Positions 32,642 through 43,807 of a DNA stretch of 64,000 nt are shown here, piece by piece (positions within the stretch are counted from its first letter, which is position 1; each line of letters begins with the position of its first letter). A program made the position numbers and the translations under genes. The notes under the pieces were generated by a model. The model made no database searches. It saw nothing but the letters and a program-made list of their open reading frames with translations, and had not been told where the DNA came from. Origin of the DNA: Eurosta solidaginis (taxonomy: Eukaryota > Arthropoda > Insecta > Diptera > Tephritidae); assembly GCF_040869045.1 (NCBI RefSeq), contig NC_090324.1:194926028-194990027 (forward strand), in the 5' to 3' direction.

Positions 32642-32797
32642 GATGGTGTCGTCCTGAAAGTACAAGAGAAGAGAGAGAAACCGGAAGTAATACAGCGGAT
32701 GACAAACGGAAAGTTTATGCTGAAAGTTAGTTATACGAGGAAGACGTATATAGGTTATAGTGCTGTGCGCGAGGAGTGCTCCATGGGAAGAAATCAC

Positions 32798-33795
32798 AGT
32801 TTAACTAAGGGCGCATAACAAGCCAATTTTGGGTGCGAACCTCTACAACCCGAACATGGTTGTCAGTGCCGAGGCGAACGTTCTCAATTCGTCTCAGACG
32901 CCACCGGGTGGTTGGGAGCGAATCTTCTTTAATTACAACGAGGTCGCCTGGTTGAGGATTTCGCTGTGGCGTTTGTCATTTATAACGTTTCTGAAGGTCC
33001 TTCAGATAATCCTCTTTCCAGCGTCGACTGAACTGGTGATGAAGCAATTTGAGTTTTTCCCATCGATTTATCCAGGAGAGGTCTTCCGCGTTTGGCTAAG
33101 GAATGGCTAGTAGCGGTGCACCTCGGATGAAGTGGCCCGGAGTGAGCGCTGTGAAGTCAGCTGGGTCCTGGTATAGTGAGGTTAGAGGCCTCGAATTGAG
33201 AACTGCTTCAATACGCACCAACAGCGTCGTGAATTCTTCGAATGTAAACTTGTGGGTGCAGCGGTTTTTTTTAAGTGGGTTTTAAAACTTTTTACTGCGG
33301 ATTCCCACAAGCCGCCCATATGAGGGGCACTGTGTGGAATATACTGCCAGTTTATTCCCTGTGGCATATTTCTGCACAATGTCCGCGGAGCATTCGTTAA
33401 GAAATTTAACGACGTCGCGTTCGAGTGCGCGTTGAGCGCCAATGAACGTTTTACCATTGTCGCTCATCACCTCGTCTGCCAACGAATCGGCCAATGCTGC
33501 TTGAAAGGCGTCGGTGGCAAGTAGTTGACCTCAGAACCGATGCTTTTATTTGTAATGGACCTGCAAAAACTACTCCTGTTGTAGAAAAGGGGAGTGAGAA
33601 ATTGCAGCGCTCAGGTTGCGCCATTATTTGCGTGCGCGTTTTCTGTTTGAAAAGCGTGCACGATTTGCATTGAAAAACGCATTTCTTTATAACAGGCTTT
33701 AGCTTTGGTACGTAGTACTCTAGCCTCAACATTTGGAGCATTAACGTGGAGCTTGTAGATTCGCATGCAACAGCGTGTGATGCCGTTGATGACAT
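32798..33795 (-). pseudogene. BEL/Pao integrase, antisense (broken)
   Basis: Read on the minus strand: MLQMLRLEYYVPKLKPVIKKC...CKSC (zinc part), LPFSTTGVVFAGPLQIK, then EVMSDNGKTFIGA, GINWQYIPHSAPHMGGLWES and a C-terminal DUF5641-type region (QFSRRWKEDYLKDLQKRYK, GDLVVIKEDSLPTTRWRLRR). Several frameshifts and stops interrupt it. At its start it is fused near 33,745 to a piece of BEL gag (CHQRHHTLLHANLQAPR) in another frame. All of PR-RT-RNase H has been deleted relative to the sense copy at 38-41 kb. Confidence 0.88.
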
Positions 33796-33800
33796 GTCTT

Positions 33801-35333
33801 GTCGATGATCTTTGCTACTGGCGATAGGAGAGATATCGGACGATACGACTCTCCTATGTTAGCTGGTTTCCCAGGCTTTAGTAGCGGGACCACCTTGGCC
33901 ATTTTCCATTTTTCGGGTATGACAAAGGTGGAAAGAGACAGGTTGAAGACATTTGCTAAGTATTTGAAACCCTCTTTCCCTAGACTTTTAAACATCGGCA
34001 TGTCTATGCCGTCTGGGCCCACTGCCTTGGGCGGTTTAGCGTGACCAATGGCATCTTCAACCTCTCTGGCGGTGATGGTAATTGGTGACGCGCTGAATTT
34101 ATGTTTACGTGCGTATATGTTGGCCCTCCATCTATCTTTGTCGACCGTAGAATGCATTACATATTGACGGCAGAAAGCACTAGCGCATTTTTTCGAATCC
34201 GACAGCACTTTATCGCCGAAGGCGATGGAAACTTTGTCAGTGTGCTTAGACGGATTCGATAGGGACTTTACGGTGGACCAAAGTTTACCCACACCGGCAG
34301 AGAGGTTACAACCTCTTAGGTGCTCCTCCCATTTCGCCCGCTTGTGTTCATCCACAAGCAATCTGATGCGTTGGTTTATATCCCTTATTCGGGGGTCACC
34401 TGGGTCGAGCTGTCTTGTAAGGTCACGTTCTCTCGCTAAACTTGCGGCCTTCGCCGGGAAGTGGGCCGAATTTCGGGAATTCTCCCGGCGGGAATGAAAC
34501 GTGCCGAGGCAGATTCAATGACCTTGCGGACAGCACGCTCTACTTAGCGGGCATCAGTGGGGATAGGGAGGGCAGCAAAGAGGTTGTCTGTAAAAGATTT
34601 GTATTCGCCCCACTTTCCTTTTTTAAAGTTTATGAAAGTGCGTTTTTCTATAACGATGAAGTCGGCGGTACGCTCGAACGAAGTAAGTATAGGCAGGTGG
34701 TCGGATGCCAATGTTACCATCGGCTGTCAGTTGACGCAGTTTACGAGTTCTGCGCTCACGATTGAGATATCCGGCGACCTGTGACAGCTTCCTACCATAC
34801 GTGTGGGCGTCTCCGTTTATTGTGCAGAACGTCGCTTCTTCTATTTGATCCGCCAACATCTCACCCCTACTGTCCGCCCACAAGTTTGAGTGCGATAAAT
34901 CGTGATGGGCATTAAAGTCGCCTAAGATAATGCGATTGTTACCAGTGAGTAAGGCTCTAATATTAGGGCGGTATCCACTGGGGCAACAGGTGGCAGGAGG
35001 GATGTAGATGTTGATGGTTTCTAAGTTTGCATCGCCTGACCGGACAGAAAGGCCTTGACGTTCTAAGACATTGTCCCTGCGGTCGATGCCAGGATCAAAT
35101 TTATGATATTGCACAGAGTGGTATATGATAAACGTGAGGCCTTCTCCATTTCCGCTCATGCGATATTTTCTGTGGACATTATACCCAGAACAGGTTTGCA
35201 GTGCAGATCTTGCTGTGAGTTTAGTCTCTTGAATCGCAGAAATGCGGATGTTGTGCCGCTTCATGAAATCGACTATCTCCGTGATCTTCCCAGTTAGTGC
35301 ATTACAGTTTAACTGCAGAATTCTGAAGTGCAT
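33801..35333 (-). pseudogene. APE endonuclease-RT of a Jockey-group non-LTR element (antisense)
   Basis: ORF2 starts MHFRILQLNCNALTGKITEI. The endonuclease residues are visible: QLNCN, AIQETKL, ILGDFNAHH and, after a frameshift near 34,730, ASDHLPI. The N-terminal RT part follows (KPPKAVGPDGIDMPMFKSLG, FVIPEKWKMAKVVPLLKPGK, SYRPISLLSPVAKIIDK). It ends abruptly at 33,801 in BEL gag sequence, so the RT catalytic domain is missing. Clade assignment beyond Jockey/LOA/R1-like APE elements is uncertain. Confidence 0.82.
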
Positions 35334-36173
35334 AGGGGAGACGTCGCCACTCTGTGAGTAAATGACGGGTGACTACGCCTGGGTTGAGGAAGGCCAGGAC
35401 GCAACTGCTGTTGCGGCCCTGGGACTGGGCGTCCTTGGGCAAGCATTGGGGTACCCGGTAGATTGGGGTTTGCAACCTGGCTATATGGAGCAATGAAGCC
35501 CGTCGGGGGGTTGCCGTCGCGGAGATCAGAACATTTAGGAAAGTGGCACCGCCCAAGGCAGGAGCTGCATTGGGCGGATGTCGGAAACATATATATTCTG
35601 TGCTGGCAAGCGGTGCAAACGGGGTTAGGGACTAAGAGTCTGTTTCCCTGACCTACACGATTGCTCCCGAGAAAAGGGGGGGGGGGGGGGGGGAGAAGAC
35701 GGGGCAATGGCTTATGCTCAGCATTGCTACCGACTCTGCTACGAAGATATTAGTTATGAGTGGTAGCAGCTGTTTGAGTTGGGGGCGCCGCGGTGCGCGA
35801 GCAGCAACGGGTACTAGTTGTGGCTTGTTGAGCAGCTGAGCTGCTGGAAGGTAGTGGGGGCGCTAAGGCGTAGACTACGGGAAGCCCTTTGACGTGAACA
35901 GCAAGGAGCCACAAAAGATTTATAAAAGTTACGTGGACGTCGGGTTTTGGGATCAAGCCCAGAACAACCTGTCCGATGCAACCATCCCTTACACGAGACA
36001 CACTGAACAGAGAAGATTCTTTTCCGGCAGATGTAGCAAAACCATTTCTCAGCACCGGCGTCAGGAGACGGACTCGGATTGGATTCGATTCTTTCCCGGA
36101 GCAAGAGAATATGGAGCAGTCCCGCTGCAAGGAGCTGCTGGGAGGATGAAAATTTGTGGGAGGGACGCAACAA
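35300..36173 (-). pseudogene. ORF1 remnants with PHD-like fingers (antisense)
   Basis: Two frames precede the endonuclease ORF. The upstream one (36,173-35,814) has WFCYICRKRIFSVQCVSCKG plus WLHRTGCSGL, and the downstream one (35,707-35,309) has CTACQHRIYMFPTSAQCSSC. Both fit the spacing of PHD/treble-clef fingers found in ORF1 of some non-LTR elements. Frameshifts and an 18-base G run (a poly-Pro coding stretch on this strand) separate them. The tail is Pro/Gln-rich. Confidence 0.6.
35676..35693 (+). repeat. Uninterrupted run of 18 G
   Basis: The homopolymer lies inside the antisense ORF1 remnant, where it codes for consecutive prolines. Its length may be inexact for technical reasons. Confidence 0.8.
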
Positions 36174-36182
36174 ATTAAATGG

Positions 36183-37210
36183 CGTTACACTGGGGTTCTG
36201 GTGAGCTCAAAGCGGACCGTTGATGAGTTGGTCCTAACCATAGGAGATTATCAAATAAATTCAAAGCCCTCCTTGAAATATGTAGGAGTATTCGTTGACT
36301 CAAAACTAACTTTTAGGGAGCACTTCAGGGCGGTGGAGGAGAAAGTTTCTAGAGTTAGTGGAGCCCTAACGCGAATAATGCTCAACATCGGCGGCCCAAG
36401 CGAAGCTACCCGTCAGCTATTATCCAACGTAACCAGCTCTATAATATTATATGCAGCACCAGAATGACACGGATCTAAAATGGTCCACCAAACACATATA
36501 CTAGCAGCCTACCGCATTAGTGCTATACGAATAGCATGTGCTTATCGGAAAATCCCAGTAGATCTACTCTCAGGTGAAATGACCGATCTGTATGGCATTG
36601 GAATCAGCCGACCGTCTGAAGATGCTAAGAAAAGCGGAAGGTCAAGAACAATAGTTAGGTGGCAAGAACGGTGGGTAGATTCGAGAAAGGGGCGCTGGAC
36701 CTTCATGCTAGTCCGGAATATAGCGGAATGGTACGAGCGAAAACACGGCGAACTAAATTACAACCTCACACAGATATTGAGTGGGCACGGCGGCTTCAAT
36801 AAATATATACATAAGCGTGGGATAGAGGAGGATCTTTTCTGTCCAAGCTGTCCCTTCGAATTGGAAAGCGCAGAACATGTAATGTTTCACTGCCCTCGTT
36901 TTCCCGGCGAAAGACTGTCTGTAAACAAAGTTTTTGGAGAGCAGCCTTCCATTAGGAATTTAGTTCCACGAATGTGCGGACAAATAGATTGTTGGATGGC
37001 TGTGAGCAAGATGGCCTTTATAGTAATGACGAAATTGATGCATGCTGAAAGGGAGCGCAGAGAACTGCGCATACGATGTAGTGGCGACTAAATCGCCTTT
37101 CCCTCCGTAACGTTATGCCTAACAGCGATCCATCGGGGTGCGGACACATGAACAGGATCAGCTTGGTTTCATTGGGCCACTTGAGCGTAGTGCACTACCC
37201 CAACGTCCAA
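36183..37210 (+). pseudogene. 3' end of an R1-like non-LTR element (5'-truncated)
   Basis: The + frame reads the end of RT (VLVSSKRTVDELVLTIGDYQ, LKYVGVFVDSKLTFREHF) and the C-terminal zinc motif CPSCPFELESAEHVMFHC, typical of R1-clade ORF2. TGA at 36,466-36,468 interrupts where Trp is expected (YAAPE-stop-HGSK). The coding sequence ends at 37,091. A short 3' UTR follows to AATAAATAAAGGATCC near 37,213. The 5' end abuts the antisense element at about 36,180. Confidence 0.82.
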
Positions 37211-37221
37211 TAAATAAAGGA

Positions 37222-37425
37222 TCCAATTTTGGTGTACATTTGGTCATCAAAACTCCCCGAAGCAACCCTTTCACTTTGGGAACAATCTCTCTCTTCGCGA
37301 AGAGATTTACCCTCATGGTCACAAATGAGCGACTTTCTCACCTCAAGATATGAAGTGGTTGAAGGGGTCAACAGGCTTCAACGAAGCCTAAACAAACAAA
37401 AACCAGTCGCTCATCAAAATTGAAA
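37222..37425 (+). pseudogene. BEL/Pao Gag, N-terminal remnant (DUF1759-like)
   Basis: The frame reads KLPEATLSLWEQSLSSRRDLPSWSQMSDFLTSRYEVVEGVNR, which matches the conserved W-q-L..lP..FL..R..LE pattern of BEL/Pao Gag. It is interrupted at about 37,428 by a non-LTR fragment. The gag zinc region continues at 38,052. Confidence 0.72.
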
Positions 37426-37429
37426 TATC

Positions 37430-38050
37430 TAGTAGACTATGTGGTGTCGAAGTCTTTTTCTATGATTTGACTATGTGGTGTCGAAGCCTTCTTCTATGAT
37501 TGGATTTTGTTGACCCACTTACTCTCAAAGCGCTGTATATATCTTTAGTGCGTAGTCATTTGGACTATTGCTGTTTAATTTGGAACCCTTACTATCAAAA
37601 TCTTACTTCTAGAATTGAAAAGGTGCGAAGTGTGTTCACTAGAATGGCTTTGCATCCTCTGTCATTGCCTGATGGGCTTCCAAACTATATTGGCAGACGC
37701 AAGTTGCTAGGTCTACAAAATTTGGAAGAGAGAAGGGCTTATTTTTCTATTATTTTTGTGTATATTGTGATGAATTCTAGAATCAACTGTGAACTCTTTT
37801 CTAATTTAATACGTGTTCACTCATCAAGTCTTAATTTAAGGACAACTCGTATATTCGATGTAATTTTTCATGCAACCAATTATGGTTTCAATGAGCCACT
37901 CACAAGATGCGTTAGAATATGCAATACATAAGCTAAAAATTTGAATTTCGGTTTAAAGATAAGTAGCTTTAAGACTAGTCTCTTTATACTTTTTAATTAA
38001 TGAGTCTGTTAGAACTATTCGGTAGACAATAATAAATAAATAAATAAATA
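37430..38050 (+). mobile_element. 5'-truncated non-LTR insertion inside BEL gag
   Basis: The + frame (37,500-37,931) reads an RT C-terminus: LTLKALYISLVRSHLDYCCLIWNP, EKVRSVFTRMAL, LGLQNLEERRAYFS. It is similar in layout to the CR1-like element at 48.4 kb. It ends with AATA repeats (38,028-38,050), a typical tail. The 5' end carries a 34-bp imperfect duplication (GACTATGTGGTGTCGAAG twice, 37,435-37,502). Flanking AAAATT on both sides may be a short target duplication. Confidence 0.78.
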
Positions 38051-38051
38051 A

Positions 38052-38945
38052 AAAATTCTGCGCAAAACAGGTCCTTTAACAGGACGCAAACCCTTGTGGC
38101 AGAATCTAAGAAGGAAACTTGCCAATGTTTCAACTCTCCGCACCTTATTAGGTTCTGTTCTGCACAATTCGTAAAACAAACTAAGCTGTGTACAACCTGC
38201 CTTAGCAGCACTCATATCATCAATGAATACACGAGCAATATGTCATGTTCGACATGTCATCAACGGCATCACACGCTGTTGCATGCGAATCTACAAGCTC
38301 CACGTTCCACAAAGAGAACGAATGCATCAAACGTGCAGCAAACAACTGCTAAGTCAACATCTCACGTTTGATAAAAACAGAATGGCTCCGATTCTAGCGA
38401 GCTACCGTGTTGTTCAAAACACGCACCGGTTCAATCATTGCATGCAGCCAATGATAATCATATTCTCCATCCTACTTCTATAATCGCAGTCGAACACGAT
38501 GGGGAATTGTGTCAACTGAGGGCCCTAATCAATTCAGGGATCGGAAAGAACTTTCATTTCCTCGAAAGTTGAAAAACGGTTGAAACTTCTATTTGAACAT
38601 TCAAAGTTCGAAATCTCTGGTATGTGTGGACAAGTCGTACAAAAGTGCTCCAAGCTTTGTCCTTTGACACTGGTTGCATCCAAGGCCATGCAAAGGATAA
38701 AGGCTCATGCCATTGTGTTGCCGCAAATTACGAGGAATGTGCCAACACCCACCATCAGTCGCAAAATCTGGGAGCAGGTCAAACTCCTTGAGCTCGCTGA
38801 TCCCAGTTGCCACATACCAGGTCAGACTGACATGGTAATTGGCAGCGACATACTTCCCCAAATTCTGCTGGAAGGTATAAAAAGGTGTGCCGTAGCATAC
38901 TTGCGCAACAAACCATTTACAGTTGGATTCTCAGGGGTCCTATAA
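38052..38945 (+). pseudogene. BEL/Pao Gag zinc region and protease (broken)
   Basis: The first part reads KKETCQCFNSPHLIRFCSAQF and CSTCHQRHHTLLHANLQAP, the BEL-type zinc fingers with the H-HTLLH motif. The next part is the protease: QLRALINSGIG, in which the catalytic Asp of the D-S-G motif is Asn, then KFEISGMCGQ and TDMVIGSDILPQIL. Several frameshifts separate them. Confidence 0.8.
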
Positions 38946-39021
38946 TTGAAAATGTTGTGTTATTATCGACACAAGTCCAAAAAGTGTCAAAGGAGACACT
39001 CAGTTTTCGGTTGAGAAAATT

Positions 39022-40588
39022 TTGGGAAGAGAAGGAAATTCCACAACCTCAACAGATGTCCCCGAGGATCAAGCGTGTGAACAGATATATGCAACAACCA
39101 CGACACGTGCACCAAACGGTAGATACATTGTTCGACTTCCATTCAAGGAAGAGTTTCCTGAAAAACTCTCTCTCGGCAAATCCCACCGGCTGCCCTCCAG
39201 CCCTTCAGCATGGAGCGAACGCTTCAGAAAAAGAGGGAGTTAGGTACAATTTACAACAATTTGTTGCAAGAATATCTCGACCTTGATCACATGGAATCTA
39301 CCGACCCATGCGAAATAACTTCGAATGGCAAGGTCTTCTCATTCTAATTGCCACATCACGCGGTGGTCAACCAGATAAGGTCACCACCAAAGTTCGTGTG
39401 GTTTTCAACGCCTCTAAAAAATCTGGGTCACACAAATCCCTGAATGACGTGTTATACACTGGTGCAAATTTCCAACCAGATCTCATGCTACTAATTTTAC
39501 AGTGGCGCATGTATTAGTATGTGTTCAATGCAGACATTGAGAAAATATACCGTCATATCCTCATACACGAGCACGAAAAAGATTTTCAGCGAATCCTACT
39601 TCGCAAATCACCCAACTCCATTCTTAGCGATTTCAATCCAAAAACGGTTACATTCGGCATCAATTGTGCACCATATCTCGCTATTCGTACGTTGCATCAA
39701 CTATCCGATTACATGAAAGCGACATTCCCCTTGGCTGCAACAATTCTCAAGACGCAGACGAATGTCGACGACATCCTATTAGGAAGTCACACCATCGACA
39801 ACGCCACTGAATCACTCGTTCAAGTGATAAAAGCGCTGAAATCAGCTGGTTTCATACCAAATTAACGGGTAATCACAAGGCCATATTAGAACAGTTTCCG
39901 AAGGAGGATCTTCTAGACTCCAAATTCTTGAAATTTAAGATCACTTCCAATACCAAAACTCTTGGCATTCGATGGAATGCGCTCACGGACAAACTTTCAT
40001 ACACCATTCTGCCGGAACAAACCCAAAATTCGGTCACCAATCGACAAATTTTATGTTCTGTTGCAAAACTTTTTGACCCGGCAGGATGGCTGTCGCCAGT
40101 TATGATCCAAGCCAAGATGCTTCTCTAAGAAATCTGCCTGGATGGGATGAAAGCGCCAAGCCCGCAACATTATCAAAATGGCAATATTTCGCAGAAAATC
40201 TGCCAACCATTTGCCACATCGAAATCTCTCGATGGGTTAATATCGTTCCACGGCAAGATACCCAAATCCACGGGTTCTGTGATGCCTCGGATAAAGCATA
40301 TTGCGCAGCGATTTACATCCGCACACATGTAGACAACCAAATAAAATATTCTCTTTTGGTTGCGAAAGGCAAAGTTGCCCCCTTAAAATTGTAAGCTTAC
40401 CCCGCTTAGAGCTATGTGGTGCAGTCCTACTCGCCAAGCTGGCTTCAGCTGTTCGAAACCAGCTCAACTTACAAGCATGCAACACATTCTTATGGTCAGA
40501 TTCTGAGATTGTACTAGCCTGGCTAGAAAAACCTCCATTGACCTGGAAAACTTATGTGGCCAACCGTACCTCCCAAATTCGAAAATAA
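39022..40588 (+). pseudogene. BEL/Pao RT and RNase H (broken)
   Basis: RT reads KVRVVFNASKKSGSHKSLND, VFNADIEKIYRHILIHEHEKD, TVTFGINCAPYLAIRTLHQL and TNVDDILLGS, so the YVDD box has become NVDD. RNase H-like sequence follows (HGFCDASDKAYCAAIYI near 40,275; LPRLELCGAVLLAKL and LWSDSEIVLAWL near 40,400-40,540). Stops and frameshifts occur at about 39,515, 39,865 and 40,125, among others. Confidence 0.88.
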
Positions 40589-41228
40589 CTTCCTAGCGGC
40601 ACCTGTCGCCATGTGTCTTGCCAATACAACCCTGGTGATCTTGGCACACGTGGTTGCAAGCCGCATGATTTGATAGGCTCCTCACTTTGGTGGCACGGGC
40701 CACAATGGCTTTCTTGCCACATTTCGCCATGACCAAAGCCGAAAGCAGGTAGCGCTTCTCCACCCGAGAAACGCAAGGTCGAAGCATATCACGCACTCGA
40801 GGAAGAGGACGATATCCTTCAACGTTTCTCCTCATACTCTCGAGCTCTCCGTGTGATTGCATACGTGTTCCGCTTTGCGTACAATGCCTGCAATAAATCA
40901 AAATCGGCTGCAACAACACATAATCCCCATCTGACCCATAAAGAGTTGCAACATTCAAAAACGAGGCTTGTGGCAAAATGTCAATTAGCAAAAAAAGTTC
41001 CCTTCTCGATGGATACGGCCTCCTACGTATCGGTGGCCGATTGGAACATTCTACATTACCATACAACGAGAAGCATCCAGTAATTCTTCCTCCGGATTCA
41101 AGGCTCTGCCAGTTGTATCTAGAGTTTTTACACCGCCTGCTTCTTCATGTAGAAATACGGTTAATGCTCCAAATGTTGAGGCTAGAGTACTACGTACCAA
41201 AGCTAAAGCCTGTTATAAAGAAATGCGT
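40589..41228 (+). pseudogene. BEL/Pao RNase H end and integrase start (broken)
   Basis: Readings in two frames include HLTHKELQHSKTRLVAKCQ and SLLDGYGLLRIGGRLEHSTLPYNEKHPVIL, then LLLHVEIRLMLQMLRLEYYVPKLKPVIKKC. This is the integrase N-terminal zinc region of BEL elements. The sequence leaves BEL at about 41,228, inside KKCV, and enters the mini-me-like repeats. The same point in the antisense copy continues normally (KKCVFQCKSC). Confidence 0.85.
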
Positions 41229-41317
41229 TATATGCTATATACGTAAGAGGCTAGAGTACTACGTACCAAAGCTAAAGCCTGTTATAAAGAAATGCGTTAT
41301 ATGCTATATACGTAAGC
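41182..41317 (+). repeat. Tandem duplication of 68 bp across an element junction
   Basis: AGGCTAGAGTACTACGTACC ... TGCTATATACGTAAG occurs twice in a row (41,182-41,249 and 41,250-41,317) with no difference seen. Each unit holds the last part of BEL integrase and the first bases of the mini-me-like repeat, so the duplication happened after the two were joined. Confidence 0.88.
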
Positions 41318-43435
41318 ATTCGTTGAAATTTGAAGCCTCTAGCTCTTAAAATAGGGCAGTAATTACGAAAAGTTCCTTATCTGAACAATCGGTTGTGGGG
41401 GATATATACTATATATACGACCGATCTCATAAATTTTTTCAGGCAACAATATGTGCAATATACGAAAGTATATGGTGAAGTTTGAAGCTCCAATATGTTA
41501 AATTGGGTAAGATATTACAAAAATCCTCTTTTTCTGAAAAATCGGTTGTATGGAGGATATATGCTATAGTGGTCCGATCCGGTCGGTTCCGACAAATGTC
41601 TAATAGGACACCCAAATACACCCGCTCACCAAATTTTATCAAGATATCTCAAAAATTGAGGGACTAGTTTTCATACAAACAGACAGACGGACAGACAGAC
41701 ATGGCTAAATCAACTCAGCTCTTCAACCTGATTATTTCGGTATACTTAATGGTGGGTCTATCTATTTTCCTTTAAGGACTTACAATTTTCGGTTTCGTGA
41801 CGAAATTAATATACCATTTCATTTTCATGAAAGGTATAAAAATAGGTAGGTAATCTGTGTGAGGATGCAAAGCTTCACGTTTTTTGTGGTCTGCATGTAA
41901 AAACCATGACTACGAATCACGTATTTCAAAAATATATGACGTAAACGTAACTATTTGATGAAATTTGATGAATTTTGAAGCTTCTAGCCGTAAAAAAGGG
42001 GTCAAAATGACAGTTTATATGAAGTATATAATATATATACCACCGATCTCTATGATTTTTTCAGACAACAATATATGCTATATACGCAAGCATTTTGTGA
42101 AATTTGAAGCTTCTAGCTGTTAAAACGGGGCAGAAATTTCGCAAAGTTTCTTATCTGAACAATCGGTTGTATGAGATATATACTATGTATACCACCGATC
42201 TCAATGATTTTTTCAGACATCAATATATGCTATACACGTAAGCATTTGGTGAAATTTGAAGCTTCTAGCTGTTAAAATGGGGCCGAAATCGTAAAAAAAA
42301 TATATATATACTATATATATATACTATATATACCATCATATATATATTATATATATCACCGATCTCTATGATTTTTTGACACAACAATACATACTATATA
42401 CGTAAGCAATCGGTGAAATTTGAAGCTTATAACTGTTAAAATGGGGTAGAAGTTGCGAAGTTTCTTATCTGAACAATCGGTTGTATGAGATATATACTAT
42501 ATATACAACCGATCTGTATGATTTTTTCAGACAACAATATATGCTATATACGTAAGCAATCAGTGAAATTTGAAGCATATAGCTGTTAAAATGGGGTAGA
42601 AATTGCGAAAAGTTTCTTATCTGAACAATCGGTTGTATGAGATATATACTATATATACAACCTATCTCTATGATTTTTTCAGACAACAATATATGCTATA
42701 TACGTAAATATTCGGTGAAATTTGAAGCTTCTAGCTGGTAAAATGGGGCTAAAATTTGCGAAAATATATATATATATATATTCTATATATATATACTATA
42801 TATACCACCATATATATACTATATACATATACCACCGATCTTTATGATTTTTTCAGACAACAATATATGCTATATACGTAAGCATTCATTGAAATTTGAA
42901 GCCTCTAGCTCTTAAAATAGGGCAGTAATTACGAAAAGTTCCTTATCTGAACAATCGGTTGTGGGGGATATATACTATATATACGACCGATCTCATAAAT
43001 TTTTTCAGGCAACAATATGTGCAATATACGAAAGTATATGATGAAGTTTGAAGCTTCAATCTGTTAAATTGGGTAAGATATTACAAAAATCCTCTTTTTC
43101 TGAAAAATCGGTTGTATGGAGGATATATGCTATAGTGGTCCGATCCGGTCGGTTCCGACAAATGTCTAATCGGACACCCAAATACACCCGCTCACCAAAT
43201 TTTATCAAGATATCTCAAAAATTGAGGGACTAGTTTGCATACAAACAGACAGACGGACAGACGGACAGACGGACAGATGGACAGACGGACATGGCTAAAT
43301 CAACTCAGCTCTTCAACCTGATTATTTCGGTATACTTAATGGTGGGTCTATCTATTTTCCTTTAAGGACTTACAATTTTCGGTTTCGTGACGAAATTAAT
43401 ATACCATTTCATTTTCATGAAAGGTATAAAAATTT
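41229..43435 (+). mobile_element. Mini-me/DINE-1-like repeat block
   Basis: The block holds about eight units of 150-170 bp (TGCTATATACGTAAGCATT, TGAAATTTGAAGC, TCTGAACAATCGGTTGTATG, ATGATTTTTTCAGACAACAA). Expanded TA tracts occur near 42,300 and 42,770. Two near-identical ends of about 560 bp (41,285-41,849 and 42,875-43,431) contain CAGACAGACGGACAGACAGA and CATGGCTAAATCAACTCAGC. A TA-rich part plus a GTCY-type microsatellite and the GACATGGCTA phrase match what I know of dipteran mini-me/DINE-1 elements. No coding sequence. Confidence 0.75.
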
Positions 43436-43807
43436 AAGTTAAACGGTTTTATTGAAAACAATACTTACATGAAGTATTAATAATACTAAAAGCTGGAAAA
43501 TAATTAACTTGGTACCAGTCAACACACTCCTCATCAATCTAGGGCGTTGATCATAAAATTAAATAAAAGCGTTGGACGCGTCAAATTTCTATTGATAATC
43601 ATATATAAGGCCAACTGAACTTTAATCAGGTTATGCTACGCCTTTAGAAATTTCACGCGCCCAACGCTTTTATTTAATTGTCTGATCAACGCCCTATATT
43701 GATGAGGAGTGTGATGACTAGTACCTAGGACCTACCTAATTATTTTCTTGCTTTTAGTATTATTTTTACTTCATGTAAGTATTGCTTTCAATAAAACCGT
43801 TTAACTT
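43436..43807 (+). repeat. Foldback (palindromic) element copy 2, 372 bp
   Basis: The two halves are inverted copies: AAGTTAAACGGTTTTATTG at the start and CAATAAAACCGTTTAACTT at the end. AATAAAAGCGTTGGACGCGT pairs with CGCGCCCAACGCTTTTATT inside. Only a short centre (around TAATCAGGTTATGC) is unpaired. There is no coding capacity. It stands alone here, next to the mini-me block. Confidence 0.88.

Noticed and set aside
40593..41066. Antisense 157-codon frame inside the sense BEL element
   Set aside because: The sense strand here has clear BEL motifs (GLLRIGGRLEHSTLPY). The antisense reading has none.
41660..41710. GACA/GACG run as a CRISPR-like or spacer array
   Set aside because: It is a simple tetranucleotide microsatellite typical of mini-me/DINE elements, with no spacers.
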